A DNA stretch of 64,000 nt from Longimycelium tulufanense (GCF_014645795.1 NZ_BMMK01000017.1:1-64000), one strand, 5' to 3'; shown: positions 18,572 through 29,628, counted from the first letter of the stretch. A program made the numbers and translations. Notes: generated from the sequence alone by a model not told the origin.

Positions 18572-19099
18572 GTGCGGGTGGACGACGAGGTGGTGGCGAT
18601 CTACGACGTCACGGGGCACGAGGTCGGCTCGGCGCCGCGATCCCGGATGCGGGCGCAGGGGCTGTGGCACGCGGCGGCGTCCGTGCTGGTGCGCTCCGGA
18701 GACGGTCAACGCTTGTACGTCCACCGGCGGACCGACGACAAGGACGTTTACCCCGGGATGCACGACTGCTGGGCCGGCGGCGTGGTGCTGGCGGGCGAGG
18801 AGCCCGCGGACTGCGCGCGTCGCGAGCTGGCCGAGGAACTGGGGATCCGGGACGTGCCGCTACTTCCTTTGCTCCGCACACCCTTCGTCGACGGGCCCGT
18901 GCGCTACCACGCGTTCCTGTTCGAAACTCGCTGGGACGGGCCGGTCACCCCGCAGCCCGAGGAGATCGCCGAGGGCGACTGGATGACGGTCGCGGAGCTG
19001 CGGGCGCGGCTGGCCGACCCAAACTGGCCCTTCACCCCGGACGGTCACGCGGGCTTCCGGGCCTGGGAGCACTACCAGCACGGCGGGGGCGGTGCGTAG
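18572..19099 (+). CDS. Nudix hydrolase (YfcD/IDI-like)
   Basis: 175 aa from GTG 18572 (GTG 18578 also possible). A perfect Nudix box at residues 70-92, from GVVLAGEE through RRELAEELGI, binds Mg2+ for pyrophosphate hydrolysis. The preceding LYVHRRTDDKDVYPGMHDCWAG and the acidic tail pattern resemble the isopentenyl-diphosphate-isomerase-like Nudix group, of which E. coli YfcD is a member. Substrate not predictable. Divergent from the ABC operon with 172 bp between. Confidence 0.88.
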   Translation: MRVDDEVVAIYDVTGHEVGSAPRSRMRAQGLWHAAASVLVRSGDGQRLYVHRRTDDKDVYPGMHDCWAGGVVLAGEEPADCARRELAEELGIRDVPLLPLLRTPFVDGPVRYHAFLFETRWDGPVTPQPEEIAEGDWMTVAELRARLADPNWPFTPDGHAGFRAWEHYQHGGGGA

Positions 19100-19155
19100 C
19101 GACGCCGTGGCACGTGTGTCCTCGCCGGGTGGAGCCGGCGCGGACCCGGGTGTGT

Positions 19156-19833
19156 TCAGACGGTGGTGAGCGCCTGAGCGATCAGGGGCGCGAGCTGGGT
19201 GGCCAGCTCGCGGGACCGGGTCGGGGTGGCGGCACCGACCTCGACGTCGGTGAGCAGGTTGCCCCGGGCGACCAGCATGCGACAGCTCGGCTGGATGGTT
19301 CCGGCGACGCACCAGGCGACCCGGGCGTCGGCCCCGGGCAGCGCCGGCAACTGCAGCCCGGTGGCACCGGCACAGCCTCCGGCGCGGCGGGCGGCGCGCA
19401 CCAGATCGGCGGCGTTGCCGTCCACCACCACACCCACGTACTGCCGCAGGGGGACCCGGGTGCGCACGCCCTGCCAGGTGGCTTGCTGCCCGCCCTGGAC
19501 GACCTTCTCCAGGTCGACTCCGGGAACGCAGGGCGGTAGGGGGCGGGCGGGGGCCGGTCGTGCCGGTGTGGCGGCCTGAAAGCCTTCCGCTGCCAGCACC
19601 GCGTCGGACAGCAGCGCCTTGGCCACCCGTTGCGCGTCCTGGCGGTCGGCGCGGGCCGAGGGGGCCGGTGACGGGCGTGTCGAGGTCGAGGGGGCGGCCG
19701 GCGACGCCGTGGTGGTGGTCGCCGGCGTCGACGCCTCGTCGTAGTAGGCGCCGTCGGAGAGGTCGTTCGGACGTCCCGAGCACCCGCTCACCAGTACGGC
19801 ACCGAGAACGAGCACCAGCCCAGGACGGCGCAC
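19156..19833 (-). CDS. Lipoprotein next to arc
   Basis: 225 aa from GTG 19833, which follows GGAGG by 8 nt; a longer frame upstream lacks a signal sequence. The signal peptide LVLVLGAVLVSGC ends in a lipobox, so the mature protein is lipid-anchored outside the membrane. Residues 30-75 are Thr/Ser/Pro/Ala-rich linker, followed by an Ala-rich domain with paired Cys (PPCVPG, GGCAGA, AWCVAG, PSCRML). No named domain is recognised. In mycobacteria a lipoprotein gene (lppK) also neighbours mpa, so this may be a positional equivalent; sequence relation is not established. Confidence 0.75.
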   Translation of the reverse strand: MRRPGLVLVLGAVLVSGCSGRPNDLSDGAYYDEASTPATTTTASPAAPSTSTRPSPAPSARADRQDAQRVAKALLSDAVLAAEGFQAATPARPAPARPLPPCVPGVDLEKVVQGGQQATWQGVRTRVPLRQYVGVVVDGNAADLVRAARRAGGCAGATGLQLPALPGADARVAWCVAGTIQPSCRMLVARGNLLTDVEVGAATPTRSRELATQLAPLIAQALTTV

Positions 19834-19984
19834 CCGACACACCTCCGCGTCCACGCCCGGCGACCACCGGCTACCCCGGACAGGGTATCGATCACCGCTG
19901 GATGCGCCGCCCCGAGGTGACGGGCGACGCGAGCATCGCAACGTAACAACAAGACGCACAACAAGGCCCGGAACCGGGCAAATT

Positions 19985-20020
19985 CACCGCGGCCCCCGCC
20001 GTCCGGCGGGGGCCGCGGTG
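19985..20020 (-). terminator. Terminator of arc
   Basis: CACCGCGGCCCCCGCC / GGCGGGGGCCGCGGTG, a 16-bp perfect stem with loop GTCC, 18 nt past the arc stop on the minus strand. It separates arc from the lipoprotein gene. Confidence 0.65.
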
Positions 20021-20038
20021 GAGCATAGGGATCGGGGT

Positions 20039-21835
20039 TTACAGGTACTGGCCGGTGTTGGTCGCGGTGTCGATGGCCCGCCCGGCCTCCTGGTTCTTGC
20101 CGGTGACCAGGGTCCGGATGTAGACGATCCGCTCGCCCTTCTTGCCGGAGATCCGGGCCCAGTCGTCCGGGTTGGTGGTGTTGGGCAGGTCCTCGTTCTC
20201 GGCGAACTCGTCGACGATCGCGTCCAGCAGGTGCTGCACGCGCAGGCCGGGCTGGCCGGTCTCCAGCACCGACTTGATCGCCGCCTTCTTCGCCCGGTCC
20301 ACGATGTTCTGGATCATCGCGCCGGAGTTGAAGTCCCGGAAGTACAGCACTTCCTTGTCCCCGTTGGCGTAGGTGACCTCCAGGAACCGGTTCTCCTCGG
20401 TCTCGGCGTACATCCGCTCGACGGTGTGCTGGATCATCGCCTCGACGCAGGCCTGCTTGTCCCCGCCGAACTCGGCGACGTCGTCGGCGTGGATGGGCAG
20501 GCCGGTGGTCAGGTACTTGGAGAAGATGTCCTTGGCCGCCTCGGCGTCCGGCCGCTCGATCTTGATCTTCACGTCGAGCCGTCCCGGGCGCAGGATCGCC
20601 GGGTCGATCATGTCCTCCCGGTTGGAGGCACCGATCACGATGACGTTCTCCAGCCCCTCGACACCGTCGATCTCGCTGAGCAGCTGGGGAACGATCGTGG
20701 TCTCCACGTCCGAGGACACGCCGCTGCCGCGGGTGCGGAAGATCGAGTCCATCTCGTCGAAGAACACGATCACCGGGGTGCCCTCGGATGCCTTCTCCCT
20801 GGCGCGCTGGAAGATGAGCCGGATGTGCCGCTCGGTCTCGCCGACGAACTTGTTGAGCAGCTCCGGGCCCTTGATGTTGAGGAAGTAGGACTTTGCCTGC
20901 CGGTCGTCGTCCCCGCGGGCCGACGCCACCTGTTTGGCCAGCGAGTTGGCGACCGCCTTGGCGATCAGCGTCTTACCGCAGCCGGGTGGGCCGTACAGCA
21001 GCACGCCCTTGGGCGGCCGCAGCTGGTACTCCCGGAACAGCTCGGCGTGCAGGAATGGCAGCTCCACCGCGTCGCGGATCTGCTCGATCTGCCGCCCGAG
21101 GCCGCCGATGTCGGCGTAGTCGACGTCGGGGACCTCCTCCAAAACCAGGTCCTCGACCTCGGCCTTGGGCACGCGCTCGTAGGCGTAGCCCGCCTTGGCG
21201 TCGACCAGCAACGAGTCGCCGGGCTTGAGCGGGGACTCCAGCAGCGAGTGGGCCAGCAGCACCACCCGCTCCTCGTCCGCGTGGCCGACCACGAGCGCCC
21301 TGCTGGCCTGCTCCTCTTCCTCGCCCAGGAGCAGCTCCCGCAGCGTGCACACCTCGCCGGTGCGCTCGAAGGTGCCCGCCTCCACGACGGTGAGCGCCTC
21401 GTTCAGCCGCACCGTCTGGCCGAGCCGGAGGTCCTCGACGGTCACCGCCGGGGACACCGCCACCCGCATCCGGCGACCGGCGGTGAACACGTCCACGGTG
21501 CCGTCCTCGTGGACGGAGAGGAACACGCCGTAACCACTGGGTGGCTGGGCGAGACGGTCGACCTCCTCACGCAACGCCATCAACTGACTACGCGCGTCCT
21601 TCAGCGTCTCGACCAACTTCGAGTTGCGTTCGGTGAGCTGGCTCACCCGGTTCGACGCCTCGGCCAGTCGCTGCTCGAGCAGGCGGACGTGCCGGGGAGA
21701 CTCGGTGAGCTTGCGGCGCAGCAGCGCCACCTCGTCTTCCAGGAACCGGATCTGTGCGGTCAGCTCAGCGGCGCTGGGGCCGGTGTTCAGCTCGCCGCCC
21801 TCATCGGGTCGGCTGCCGGGACGGTCGTGCTGCAT
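20039..21835 (-). CDS. arc: ARC/Mpa proteasomal AAA+ ATPase
   Basis: 598 aa from ATG 21835, preceded by GGAGGAGGG; ATG 21865 is rejected. A coiled coil at about residues 22-95 captures Pup, two OB domains follow to about 245, then the AAA+ module with Walker A GPPGCGKT, Walker [11 protein letters not shown], and Arg finger region ILRPGRLD. The C-terminus ends NTGQYL; the penultimate Tyr motif docks into the PrcA ring. It unfolds pupylated proteins and threads them into the core. Its gene lies 7.6 kb from dop because of the ABC/Nudix/lipoprotein insert. A TrmI gene follows on the same strand further upstream, as in mycobacteria. Confidence 0.96.
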   Translation of the reverse strand: MQHDRPGSRPDEGGELNTGPSAAELTAQIRFLEDEVALLRRKLTESPRHVRLLEQRLAEASNRVSQLTERNSKLVETLKDARSQLMALREEVDRLAQPPSGYGVFLSVHEDGTVDVFTAGRRMRVAVSPAVTVEDLRLGQTVRLNEALTVVEAGTFERTGEVCTLRELLLGEEEEQASRALVVGHADEERVVLLAHSLLESPLKPGDSLLVDAKAGYAYERVPKAEVEDLVLEEVPDVDYADIGGLGRQIEQIRDAVELPFLHAELFREYQLRPPKGVLLYGPPGCGKTLIAKAVANSLAKQVASARGDDDRQAKSYFLNIKGPELLNKFVGETERHIRLIFQRAREKASEGTPVIVFFDEMDSIFRTRGSGVSSDVETTIVPQLLSEIDGVEGLENVIVIGASNREDMIDPAILRPGRLDVKIKIERPDAEAAKDIFSKYLTTGLPIHADDVAEFGGDKQACVEAMIQHTVERMYAETEENRFLEVTYANGDKEVLYFRDFNSGAMIQNIVDRAKKAAIKSVLETGQPGLRVQHLLDAIVDEFAENEDLPNTTNPDDWARISGKKGERIVYIRTLVTGKNQEAGRAIDTATNTGQYL

Positions 21836-22075
21836 GTCGGCACCCTCCTCCCGTGCTACGTACACCCACGGTACCGGCGATCACCGACCAGAGCGGGCCC
21901 ATACATGCCGGGTGGCCCACAGAGACTGGGCAAAACGCCCGCTCGGCCGGATGAGCTGCTCCGTTTCGGTGCCACTGCGCACCACCTACCCATTACCGTG
22001 CGTCCTACTCGGCGACACACCAGCGTCCGTCCGGGCAGTGTCCCTGACCAGCCGCGGAACTTCCAGGAGCACGCG

Positions 22076-22885
22076 ATGTCCGTTCCACCACAGCCGCCCG
22101 ACCCCGCCGGCCCACCGCCGGGTGGACCCGGGTCGGGCCGGCCGCCGGGCCCGGGCGGATGGCCCGGACAGCCGGGTCCGTTCGGGCAGCAACCGACCGG
22201 CCCGGAGCCGTCCGGCTCCCACGGCGGGCCGGGGCAGCCCGGCGCGGGTGGCTGGCCGCCACCACCCGGACAGCACGCTCCGACGCCGCCGGGTGGGTAC
22301 GGCCAACCGGGTGGCCCGGGAATGGTCCCCGGTCAACAGTTTCCGGGGCAGCAGGGGCAGTGCTGGCCGCCGTTCAGCCCACCGCCGCCGCGGAAGCGCC
22401 GGGCGTTGCCGTGGGTGTTGGCCGGCGGCGGGGTGGCGGCCGTCGGCGTCGTCGTTCTGCTCGTCGTGCTGCTGACCGGGGGTGGCGCGGAGTCGGCCGC
22501 CAAGGACTACGTGGCGATGATGAACACCCGCGACTACCCGGGCCTGGGGAAGGCGACCTGTTCCGAACAGCGGGAGAACACCGGGAACCTGAAGCGGAAT
22601 CTGGAGCCGGGCTCGCGCCCCAGGGCTCCGGAGAGCTATCGGGACATCCGCGCCGAGGTGCGGCTGGGCGAGGTGACCGAACAGGGCGCGGACGCCGCGG
22701 TGGCCGCACTCTCGGTGAGCTACGTCAACGTCCCGGAACAGTCCAAGACGATCTTCCGGGACGTCGACCTGCGGATGAAGCTGGTCCGGGAGGACGGCGA
22801 GTGGCGGGTGTGCGAGCTGCGGCAGGGTGGCGGCCAGGTCGGGACCTCGCCCGGTGACGTCGGCCCCAACTCCGGCCCGAACTGA
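22076..22885 (+). CDS. Pro/Gly-rich single-pass membrane protein, paralogue 1
   Basis: 269 aa from ATG 22076 with AGGAG ahead. Residues 1-105 are disordered Pro/Gly/Gln repeats ([14 protein letters not shown] style). A basic [11 protein letters not shown] stop precedes one helix [21 protein letters not shown], then an external domain with two Cys (KATCSEQ, WRVCELR) of the small NTF2/DUF4878-like type that begins [15 protein letters not shown]. Divergent from arc with a 240-bp shared promoter region. Together with the next gene it forms a tandem duplicate. Confidence 0.78.
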   Translation: MSVPPQPPDPAGPPPGGPGSGRPPGPGGWPGQPGPFGQQPTGPEPSGSHGGPGQPGAGGWPPPPGQHAPTPPGGYGQPGGPGMVPGQQFPGQQGQCWPPFSPPPPRKRRALPWVLAGGGVAAVGVVVLLVVLLTGGGAESAAKDYVAMMNTRDYPGLGKATCSEQRENTGNLKRNLEPGSRPRAPESYRDIRAEVRLGEVTEQGADAAVAALSVSYVNVPEQSKTIFRDVDLRMKLVREDGEWRVCELRQGGGQVGTSPGDVGPNSGPN

Positions 22886-22974
22886 CCGAACTCGCCCCGG
22901 CGGCGGGCTGCGGCCGCGTACCGTGGGCCCGATCACCACGCGGTGACCGACCACGACAGTTCTGGAGCTACACC

Positions 22975-23775
22975 GTGACGTACCCGCCGCAGCAACCCGG
23001 TCCGTACGGCCAGCAGCCCGGAGGCTGGCCCCAGCAGCCAGGCCCGCAGCCGGGCGGGTCCGACCGGGGCCAGCAGGGGCAGCCCGGCTTCGGCCAGACC
23101 GGGCCGCAGCCGCAGCAGGGTGGTTGGGGGCAGCCCCCGCAGGGCGGCTGGGAACAGGCGCCGCAGGGCGGGCAGTACGGCCAGCCCAATCCGTACCAGA
23201 CCGGACAGTTCGGGCAGCCGGGCCCCTACGGCCAGCAACCACCGGGCGGTTACGACCCGTCCCAGCAGTTCGGCGGGTACCCGGGCTATCCCGGCGGCGC
23301 CGTGCCACCGAAGAAGAAGAGCCCCCTGCCGTGGATCCTCGGCGGCGTCGGTGTCCTGGTCATCGGGGCGATCGTGCTCGTCATCGCGCTCTTCGGGGCC
23401 AGCGGCGGGGGCGGCAGCGACCCGCGTCAGGTGGCGGAGGCGTTCGTCAGCTCGGTGAACAACAAGAAGCCGATGGACGACGGCATGGTCTGCGACAGCT
23501 ACAAGGCGAGGGTCAAGCAGATGACGGAGGGCAGTAAGAACCTGCCCGACGGGATCTCGCCCGAGGACAAGAAGCGGTTCGAGGACTCGATGAAAAACAT
23601 GTCCATGAAGGCTTCACTCGGTTCGGTGACCACGTCCGGGGACACCGCGAAGGCCGAGGTGAACACCGAGCTGGACATGGGTATGGGCAAGCCCTTCCAG
23701 ACCAAGCTCACGCTGGACATCAAGAAGGAGAGCGGCGACTGGAAGCTCTGCGGGTTCGGCGGCATGGGCATCTGA
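22975..23775 (+). CDS. Pro/Gln/Gly-rich single-pass membrane protein, paralogue 2
   Basis: 266 aa, GTG start. Same plan as its upstream neighbour: about 110 disordered residues rich in [13 protein letters not shown] repeats, KKKSPLPW before the helix [20 protein letters not shown], then an external domain ([20 protein letters not shown]) with two Cys (MVCDSY, WKLCGF). The external domain fits the small lumazine/NTF2-like group used by actinobacterial cell-envelope proteins. Met/Lys content of this domain is higher than in paralogue 1. It ends before a hairpin with a short T run. Confidence 0.78.
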   Translation: MTYPPQQPGPYGQQPGGWPQQPGPQPGGSDRGQQGQPGFGQTGPQPQQGGWGQPPQGGWEQAPQGGQYGQPNPYQTGQFGQPGPYGQQPPGGYDPSQQFGGYPGYPGGAVPPKKKSPLPWILGGVGVLVIGAIVLVIALFGASGGGGSDPRQVAEAFVSSVNNKKPMDDGMVCDSYKARVKQMTEGSKNLPDGISPEDKKRFEDSMKNMSMKASLGSVTTSGDTAKAEVNTELDMGMGKPFQTKLTLDIKKESGDWKLCGFGGMGI

Positions 23776-23796
23776 GGGGCTGACGAGTAGAACCAC

Positions 23797-23831
23797 GGCG
23801 CCCGGCCACTCGCTCGGGGTGGTCGGGCGCC
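23797..23831 (+). terminator. Terminator after the tandem membrane proteins
   Basis: GGCGCCCGGCCAC / GTGGTCGGGCGCC, a 13-bp stem with one G-T wobble and a 9-nt loop, followed by GGCTCTTTACC. It separates the plus-strand pair from convergent trmI. Confidence 0.7.
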
Positions 23832-23934
23832 GGCTCTTTACCAAACCTGATCGGCCCTCATCGGGTCATCCTGCCGCCTTTTCCTTGCCAGGTAAGGGGT
23901 GTACCAGGTACGGCGTCGCCGCGGCAGCGTCGGC

Positions 23935-24870
<936 letters not shown>

Positions 24871-25998
24871 TTACCGGCCCAGGGCGGCGCGCAGGTCCTC
24901 CCGGCGCAGCACCCCGGCAGGTCGGCCCTCGGCGTCGACCACCAGGAACTGGAACGCGGCGGTGGTGCCGACCCGGTCGGCGACCTCTTCCCCGGGGTCG
25001 GAGTCCAGTAGCACGGTCTCCGGCCGGATGGGTTCGGCGGCGCGTTCGGCGGGGGCCAGCGGGGACACCGCGGCGAGCGCGGTCGCGGCCTTCTGGTCGA
25101 GCAGCCCGGCGGCCACCCCGTCGGCGCGCACCAGCACCACGCCCCGCCCGGCGGAGGCGGCGAGCGCGTCGGCGACCGGGCTCTCGGCCGGCAGCTGCAG
25201 CACGGGCCGCACCAGGTCGGCCAGACGCACTCCGTCCGGCCACCGCCGTCGTTGCTCGGACAACAGCTCGGCGCCCGCGCCGACCACGATGAACCAGGCC
25301 ATCAGGACGCACACGCCCAGCCGCAGCCAGCGGTCCTCGGCCCCGGCGGCCAGCCCGGCCGCGGCCCACCAGGCCAGGCCCGCGGCCACCACGCCGGCGC
25401 CGACCACCCCGGCCCGGGTACCGGTGCCGCGCCGGCCGGTCACCGCCCACACCCCGGCGCGCAGCATCCGGCCGCCGTCCAGCGGGAGTCCGGGCAGCAG
25501 GTTGGAGGCGGCTACCAGGCCGTTGGCCACCGCCGTCTGCAGCACCAGCAGCGCCAGCGGCGTTCCGGGCTCCAGGAGGAAGAACACGCCCAGCGGGAGC
25601 ACGGTGAGCACCACCGACACCAGGGGGCCGGCCGCGGCCACCACGCCCTCCTGCCGGGGCTGGCTGGGGGTGCGGGCCACCTCGGTCAGGCCGCCGAGCA
25701 GGTAGAGCCGGACCCGGTGCACGGGCAGGCCGAGCCGCAGCGCCACCAGGCAGTGCCCCAGCTCGTGCAGCAGCACCGAGAGCGCCAGCAGCACGGCGAA
25801 CGCCACGGCCAGCGCGAACGCGGTGCCGATGCCGGCGCTCGGCAGCAGCCGCTCCACGAGCGGGACGTAGAGCAGCACGATGACCGCCGCACCGAACCAC
25901 CAGGACGGCGCGAGCAGGATCGGCACACCGGACACCCGGCCCAGCACGAGACCGCCGATCGGCGGCGTCGGCTGGTGCGCGCGGCTGGCGGTGGCCAT
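24871..25998 (-). CDS. Site-2 protease family (M50) metalloprotease with CBS region
   Basis: 375 aa from ATG 25998; ATG 26031 would add 11 residues. Intramembrane zinc protease: HELGH motif in LSVLLHELGHCLVALRLG and the second-site motif NLLPGLPLDGGRML are both intact, embedded in about six helices. The C-terminal 120 residues resemble a degenerate CBS pair (LADLVRPVLQLPAESPVADALAA, then LDSDPGEEVADRVG). This layout is that of Rip3/SpoIVFB-like proteases, which cleave membrane-bound anti-sigma factors or similar. No substrate gene is obvious. It is divergent from the RecB-like gene with about 90 bp between. Confidence 0.9.
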   Translation of the reverse strand: MATASRAHQPTPPIGGLVLGRVSGVPILLAPSWWFGAAVIVLLYVPLVERLLPSAGIGTAFALAVAFAVLLALSVLLHELGHCLVALRLGLPVHRVRLYLLGGLTEVARTPSQPRQEGVVAAAGPLVSVVLTVLPLGVFFLLEPGTPLALLVLQTAVANGLVAASNLLPGLPLDGGRMLRAGVWAVTGRRGTGTRAGVVGAGVVAAGLAWWAAAGLAAGAEDRWLRLGVCVLMAWFIVVGAGAELLSEQRRRWPDGVRLADLVRPVLQLPAESPVADALAASAGRGVVLVRADGVAAGLLDQKAATALAAVSPLAPAERAAEPIRPETVLLDSDPGEEVADRVGTTAAFQFLVVDAEGRPAGVLRREDLRAALGR

Positions 25999-26090
25999 GG
26001 GGAAAGCGTATTCGGCCAGGTGTGGGGTCATGGTGACGCGCGGCGTGGTCCTCCCCGGAAGTGTCCGCGTGCTCCCCTAGGGTGCGGCCC

Positions 26091-27035
26091 ATGTCGGAGT
26101 TGGCTCGGGAGGTCGTGTCGGTGGGAACCGCGGGAGTGGAGTCGGTCGGCACCCCCGTCTCGAGCCCCCCGGACGCTTCGGCCCCGCCCCGCCGTCCGGC
26201 CCTCTCCCCTTCCCGGGCCAGCGACTTCAAGCAGTGCCCGCTGCTCTACCGGTTCCGGGTGGTGGACCGGCTTCCCGAGAAGCCAACCAAGGCGCAGGTG
26301 CGCGGCACGGTGGTGCACGCGGTGCTGGAGCGGCTGTTCGGTCTGCCGGCTGCCGAGCGGGTGCCCGACCGCGCCCACGCGTTGCTCGAGCCGGCCTGGC
26401 GAGAGGTGCGCGAGACCCGCCCCGAGCTGGCCGAACTGTTCGCCCGCGCCGAGGACGTCGAGGCCGAGGTGGCCGAGTGGCTGGGCTCGGCGCGAGGGTT
26501 GCTGGACGCCTACTTCGGGCTGGAGGACCCGCGCCGGCTGGAGCCGGAGGCGTGCGAGCTGCTGGTGGAGACCGAGCTCGACTCGGGGGTGCTGCTGCGC
26601 GGGTACGTCGACCGGTTGGACGTGGCACCCACCGGGGAGATCCGCGTCGTGGACTACAAGACCGGCGCGGCGCCGCGCGAGATCGGCGAGGCCAAGGCGT
26701 TGTTCCAGATGAAGTTCTACGCCCTGGTGCTGTGGCGGACCCGCGGCGTGGTGCCACGCCAGCTGCTGCTGATGTACCTGGCGGACGGGCAGGCGCTGGC
26801 GTACCGGCCGGAGGAGGGCGAACTGCGGCGCTTCGAGCGGACGCTGGAGGCGATCTGGGGAGCCATCCTGCGGGCCGGGCGCACCGGAGACTTCCGCCCC
26901 AACCCGAGCCGGCTGTGCGACTGGTGCGACCACAAGGCGTTCTGCCCGGCCTTCGGCGGGACGCCGCCGGAGTACCCGGGCTGGCCGGACCCGGGCAACG
27001 CCGGGACGGAAACGGTGCTGGACCGCGCCGACTGA
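26091..27035 (+). CDS. RecB-like PD-(D/E)XK nuclease with Fe-S cluster motif
   Basis: 314 aa from ATG 26091. Contains LSPSRASDFKQCPLLYRFR at the front, the nuclease core VRGTVVHAVLERLFG with RVVDYKTGAAP (D-x-K), and the Cys cluster CDWCDHKAFC. One upstream Cys plus three downstream form the AddB/Cas4-type 4Fe-4S staple. The family (mycobacterial Rv2119-like) is a stand-alone exonuclease with no helicase domain. No cas genes are near, so a Cas4 role is not supported. Probably DNA repair. Confidence 0.88.
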   Translation: MSELAREVVSVGTAGVESVGTPVSSPPDASAPPRRPALSPSRASDFKQCPLLYRFRVVDRLPEKPTKAQVRGTVVHAVLERLFGLPAAERVPDRAHALLEPAWREVRETRPELAELFARAEDVEAEVAEWLGSARGLLDAYFGLEDPRRLEPEACELLVETELDSGVLLRGYVDRLDVAPTGEIRVVDYKTGAAPREIGEAKALFQMKFYALVLWRTRGVVPRQLLLMYLADGQALAYRPEEGELRRFERTLEAIWGAILRAGRTGDFRPNPSRLCDWCDHKAFCPAFGGTPPEYPGWPDPGNAGTETVLDRAD

Positions 27036-27087
27036 GCCGCAGGCCGTGCCCGGGCCGAGCGGGCCGGGCGCGCGGCCGGTTGCCGGC

Positions 27088-28098
27088 TCACGCGGCGGCC
27101 GGGCGGGCGGGAACGACGCGCTCCTGCCGGGTGCGGCGGTGCATGCCGGCGATGATCCAGGCGTAGAGCGGCAGGATCACGAGGTTGGCCAGGAACAGGT
27201 ACCACGGGGCGTCGCCGGCGGAGCCGTCGATACCGAGCAGGCCGGCCGCGGCGGTGATGAGGAAGACCATGAGGTTGCCGACGGCGTGCAGGGCGATGCC
27301 CGCCTCCAGGCCGCCGGTCCGGACGGTGAGCCAGCCCAGCACGACCGCGTAGAGCATCAGGTCGGCGGCGCCCCAGACCTGGCTGATCGAGTGCAGCACG
27401 ACGAAGACCAGGCCGCCGGCGACGATGCCCGGCCACGGGGTGCGGAACCACGCGCCGAACGCCTGGATGAACCATCCGCGGGCCAGGTACTCCTCGGCCG
27501 CGGCCTGCAGCGGGACGGTGACCACCAGCACGGCCGCGCTGAGCCCGAACCGGGGCCAGCCCACCCAGCCGCCGGTCGGCTCGGCCGGGGCGGCCTCGCC
27601 GTCCAGCACCGTCGCCAGCACGGCGAGCAGCACCAGCGACACCACCATCATCGGGATGGCGACGAGTAGGCAGCGCAGCAGCCACCGCCACCGCAGGTGC
27701 CCGACCACCGAGGACACCGTGCCGGGCCGGCGACGCTGCACGAGCCGGGCGGCGAGGAACACCACCGGGATCACGGCGGCGATGGACAGCAGGTTGGTCG
27801 CGACCTCCCACAGCGGGTCGGCGAACCACCGCTCCCCTTCCGGGGTGGCCGGCACTCCGACACTGACGGCGAGCACCGTCGCCGCCAGCAGAACGACGAT
27901 CATGCCGAGCAGCCAGCCGAGCGCCACGACCACCGTGCCGAGCAGCGGCCGCCACCAGCGATGCGCGGGCACCCGGGCCAGCTGGTCGTAGCGGGCTCCC
28001 GCGGGAGCTGGCCACGCCCGCGGCTCGGCGGTGCCGGTCTCTGCCGCCACGGGTCCAGCACCCCACGGCGGGCGAGGCCGCTCGCTCCACTCGGACAT
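27088..28098 (-). CDS. CPBP family intramembrane glutamic endopeptidase
   Basis: 336 aa, ATG at 28098. A cytoplasmic Pro/Ala-rich N-terminus, then about eight helices. The three CPBP (CAAX/Abi) motifs are present: AAAEEYLARG (EExxxR), FVVLHSISQ and ALHAVGNLM, supplying the catalytic Glu and His ligands. Members process prenylated or other membrane proteins or act in immunity to self bacteriocins. Nothing nearby indicates a substrate. It lies convergent to the nuclease gene. Confidence 0.88.
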   Translation of the reverse strand: MSEWSERPRPPWGAGPVAAETGTAEPRAWPAPAGARYDQLARVPAHRWWRPLLGTVVVALGWLLGMIVVLLAATVLAVSVGVPATPEGERWFADPLWEVATNLLSIAAVIPVVFLAARLVQRRRPGTVSSVVGHLRWRWLLRCLLVAIPMMVVSLVLLAVLATVLDGEAAPAEPTGGWVGWPRFGLSAAVLVVTVPLQAAAEEYLARGWFIQAFGAWFRTPWPGIVAGGLVFVVLHSISQVWGAADLMLYAVVLGWLTVRTGGLEAGIALHAVGNLMVFLITAAAGLLGIDGSAGDAPWYLFLANLVILPLYAWIIAGMHRRTRQERVVPARPAAA

Positions 28099-28281
28099 AT
28101 CGACAGTCTGCGAGGCGTTTCGGGGACGCGCGGCCGGAATGCTTCACCCATTCGATGGCTGACTCGTTACCCCTCGTGTGGGAGCCCCGGCCGTTAGACA
28201 TTGCGCAGCGTCGTCGCTACAGCTGTGCCTTTCCGCCGGCCGCGGCATGCCGCTGGCCACGCCCTCCCGGGTTACCCCGAC

Positions 28282-28313
28282 GGTGGGCCACCCCACGCCG
28301 GGGGTGACCCACC
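28282..28313 (-). terminator. Terminator-like hairpin after hisG
   Basis: GGTGGGCCACCCC / GGGGTGACCCACC, 13 bp with one mismatch and a 6-nt loop, 11 nt past the hisG stop on the minus strand. Confidence 0.5.
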
Positions 28314-28323
28314 ACACAGCCGG

Positions 28324-29172
28324 CTACAGCCGGCAGGAGCGGATGTCGGAGGCCAGCACCGCCTTCGCGCCGAGCGCGGCGAGCTTGTCCATCACGGCGT
28401 TGGCCTCCCGCCGCAGCACCATCGAGCGCACCGCGACCCAGTCCGGGTCGGCCAGCGGCGCCACGGTCGGCGACTCCAGGCCCGGCGTGAGCTCGATCGC
28501 GGCCTCCAACAGCCGGCGCGGGCAGTCGTAGTCCAGCATCAGGTACTGCTGGGCGAAGACGACGCCCTGCAGCCGCGCGGCGAGCTGCGCCTTCTCCGGG
28601 GTGTCCGGCGCGGCGGCGTCCTGCTCGATGAGCACCGCCTCGGAGCGGCAGATCGGCTCGCCGAACGCCACCAGGTTGTGCTGGCGCAGGGTGCGGCCGG
28701 AGCCGACCACGTCGGCGATGGCGTCGGCCACGCCGAGCTGCACCGAGATCTCCACCGCCCCGTCCAGCCGGATCACCTCGGCGTCCACCCCGTGCCGGGC
28801 CAGGTCGGTGCGCACCAGCCGGGGGTAGGCGGTGGCCACCCGGGCGCCGTCGAGGTCGGTCACCTTCCAGTCGTGGCCGGCCGGGGCGGCGTAGCGGAAG
28901 GTGGACCCGCCGAAGCCGAGCGGGAGCCGCTCGGCCACCGAGGCGCCGGACTCCAGGTACAGGTCACGGCCGGTGATGCCCAGGTCCAGCTCGCCGGAGC
29001 CGACGTAGATGGCGATGTCCTTGGGGCGCAGGAAGAAGAACTCGACCTCGTTGACCGGGTCGAGGACGGTGAGGTCGCGCTGCTCATGGCGCTGCCGGTA
29101 CCCCGCCTCGACCAGCATCTCCGACGCCGGTCCGGCCAACGTCCCCTTGTTGGGCACGGCGACACGCAACAT
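28324..29172 (-). CDS. hisG: ATP phosphoribosyltransferase HisG (long form)
   Basis: 282 aa, ATG at 29172 after GGGAGCGA. First step of histidine synthesis: ATP plus PRPP to phosphoribosyl-ATP. Two periplasmic-binding-protein-like lobes ([14 protein letters not shown] start, [15 protein letters not shown], then [18 protein letters not shown] as PRPP loop) and a C-terminal regulatory domain ([20 protein letters not shown]) for feedback inhibition by histidine. It follows hisE by 40 bp on the same strand, the usual actinobacterial hisE-hisG pair. Confidence 0.96.
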   Translation of the reverse strand: MLRVAVPNKGTLAGPASEMLVEAGYRQRHEQRDLTVLDPVNEVEFFFLRPKDIAIYVGSGELDLGITGRDLYLESGASVAERLPLGFGGSTFRYAAPAGHDWKVTDLDGARVATAYPRLVRTDLARHGVDAEVIRLDGAVEISVQLGVADAIADVVGSGRTLRQHNLVAFGEPICRSEAVLIEQDAAAPDTPEKAQLAARLQGVVFAQQYLMLDYDCPRRLLEAAIELTPGLESPTVAPLADPDWVAVRSMVLRREANAVMDKLAALGAKAVLASDIRSCRL

Positions 29173-29212
29173 GGCAGTTCGCTCCCGGTTGTCGGTCAGG
29201 TGAGCGGCGGGC

Positions 29213-29476
29213 TCACAGGTAGCGGTAGACGTCGTCGAGGGTGAGGCCGCGGCCGAGCATCAGGACCTGCACGCGGTAGAGGAGCTGGGAGATCTCCTCG
29301 GCCAGCGCCTCGTCCGACTCGTGCTCGGCGGCCAGCCACACCTCGCCGGCCTCCTCGAGCACCTTCTTGCCCTGGGCGTGCACGCCCGCGTCCAGCGCGG
29401 CAACGGTGCCCGACCCGGCCGGACGCGTCTCGGCCCGCTCGGTGAGCTCGGCGAACAGCTCGTCGAACGTCTTCAC
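29213..29476 (-). CDS. hisE: Phosphoribosyl-ATP pyrophosphatase HisE
   Basis: 87 aa from GTG 29476, with AAGGA 9 nt ahead; ATG 29494 ([14 protein letters not shown]) gives 93 aa, equal to the mycobacterial length, and is a close alternative. Second step of histidine synthesis. All-alpha MazG-like fold with [18 protein letters not shown] and [15 protein letters not shown] supplying the Mg-binding Glu/Asp residues. It is upstream of hisG and 150 bp downstream of terC. Confidence 0.94.
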   Translation of the reverse strand: MKTFDELFAELTERAETRPAGSGTVAALDAGVHAQGKKVLEEAGEVWLAAEHESDEALAEEISQLLYRVQVLMLGRGLTLDDVYRYL

Positions 29477-29628
29477 AGGGCACGATCCTTCCATCCCGTT
29501 TGCGGTGGACCCCAGTGGCCCCCGGGCCTCCCGCCAGGCGGGACGGGTGCTACCGGACGCCACCCGGACGGAGGCAACGACGTCGGGCCGGATCCCACCG
29601 ACCAGCCGGTGCGGGCCGGCCCCGGCCC

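Noticed and set aside
26091-27035. Cas4-type reading of the RecB-like nuclease
   Set aside because: Fe-S nuclease motif is shared, but there are no cas genes or repeat arrays, and the gene sits at its conserved actinobacterial place near trmI.
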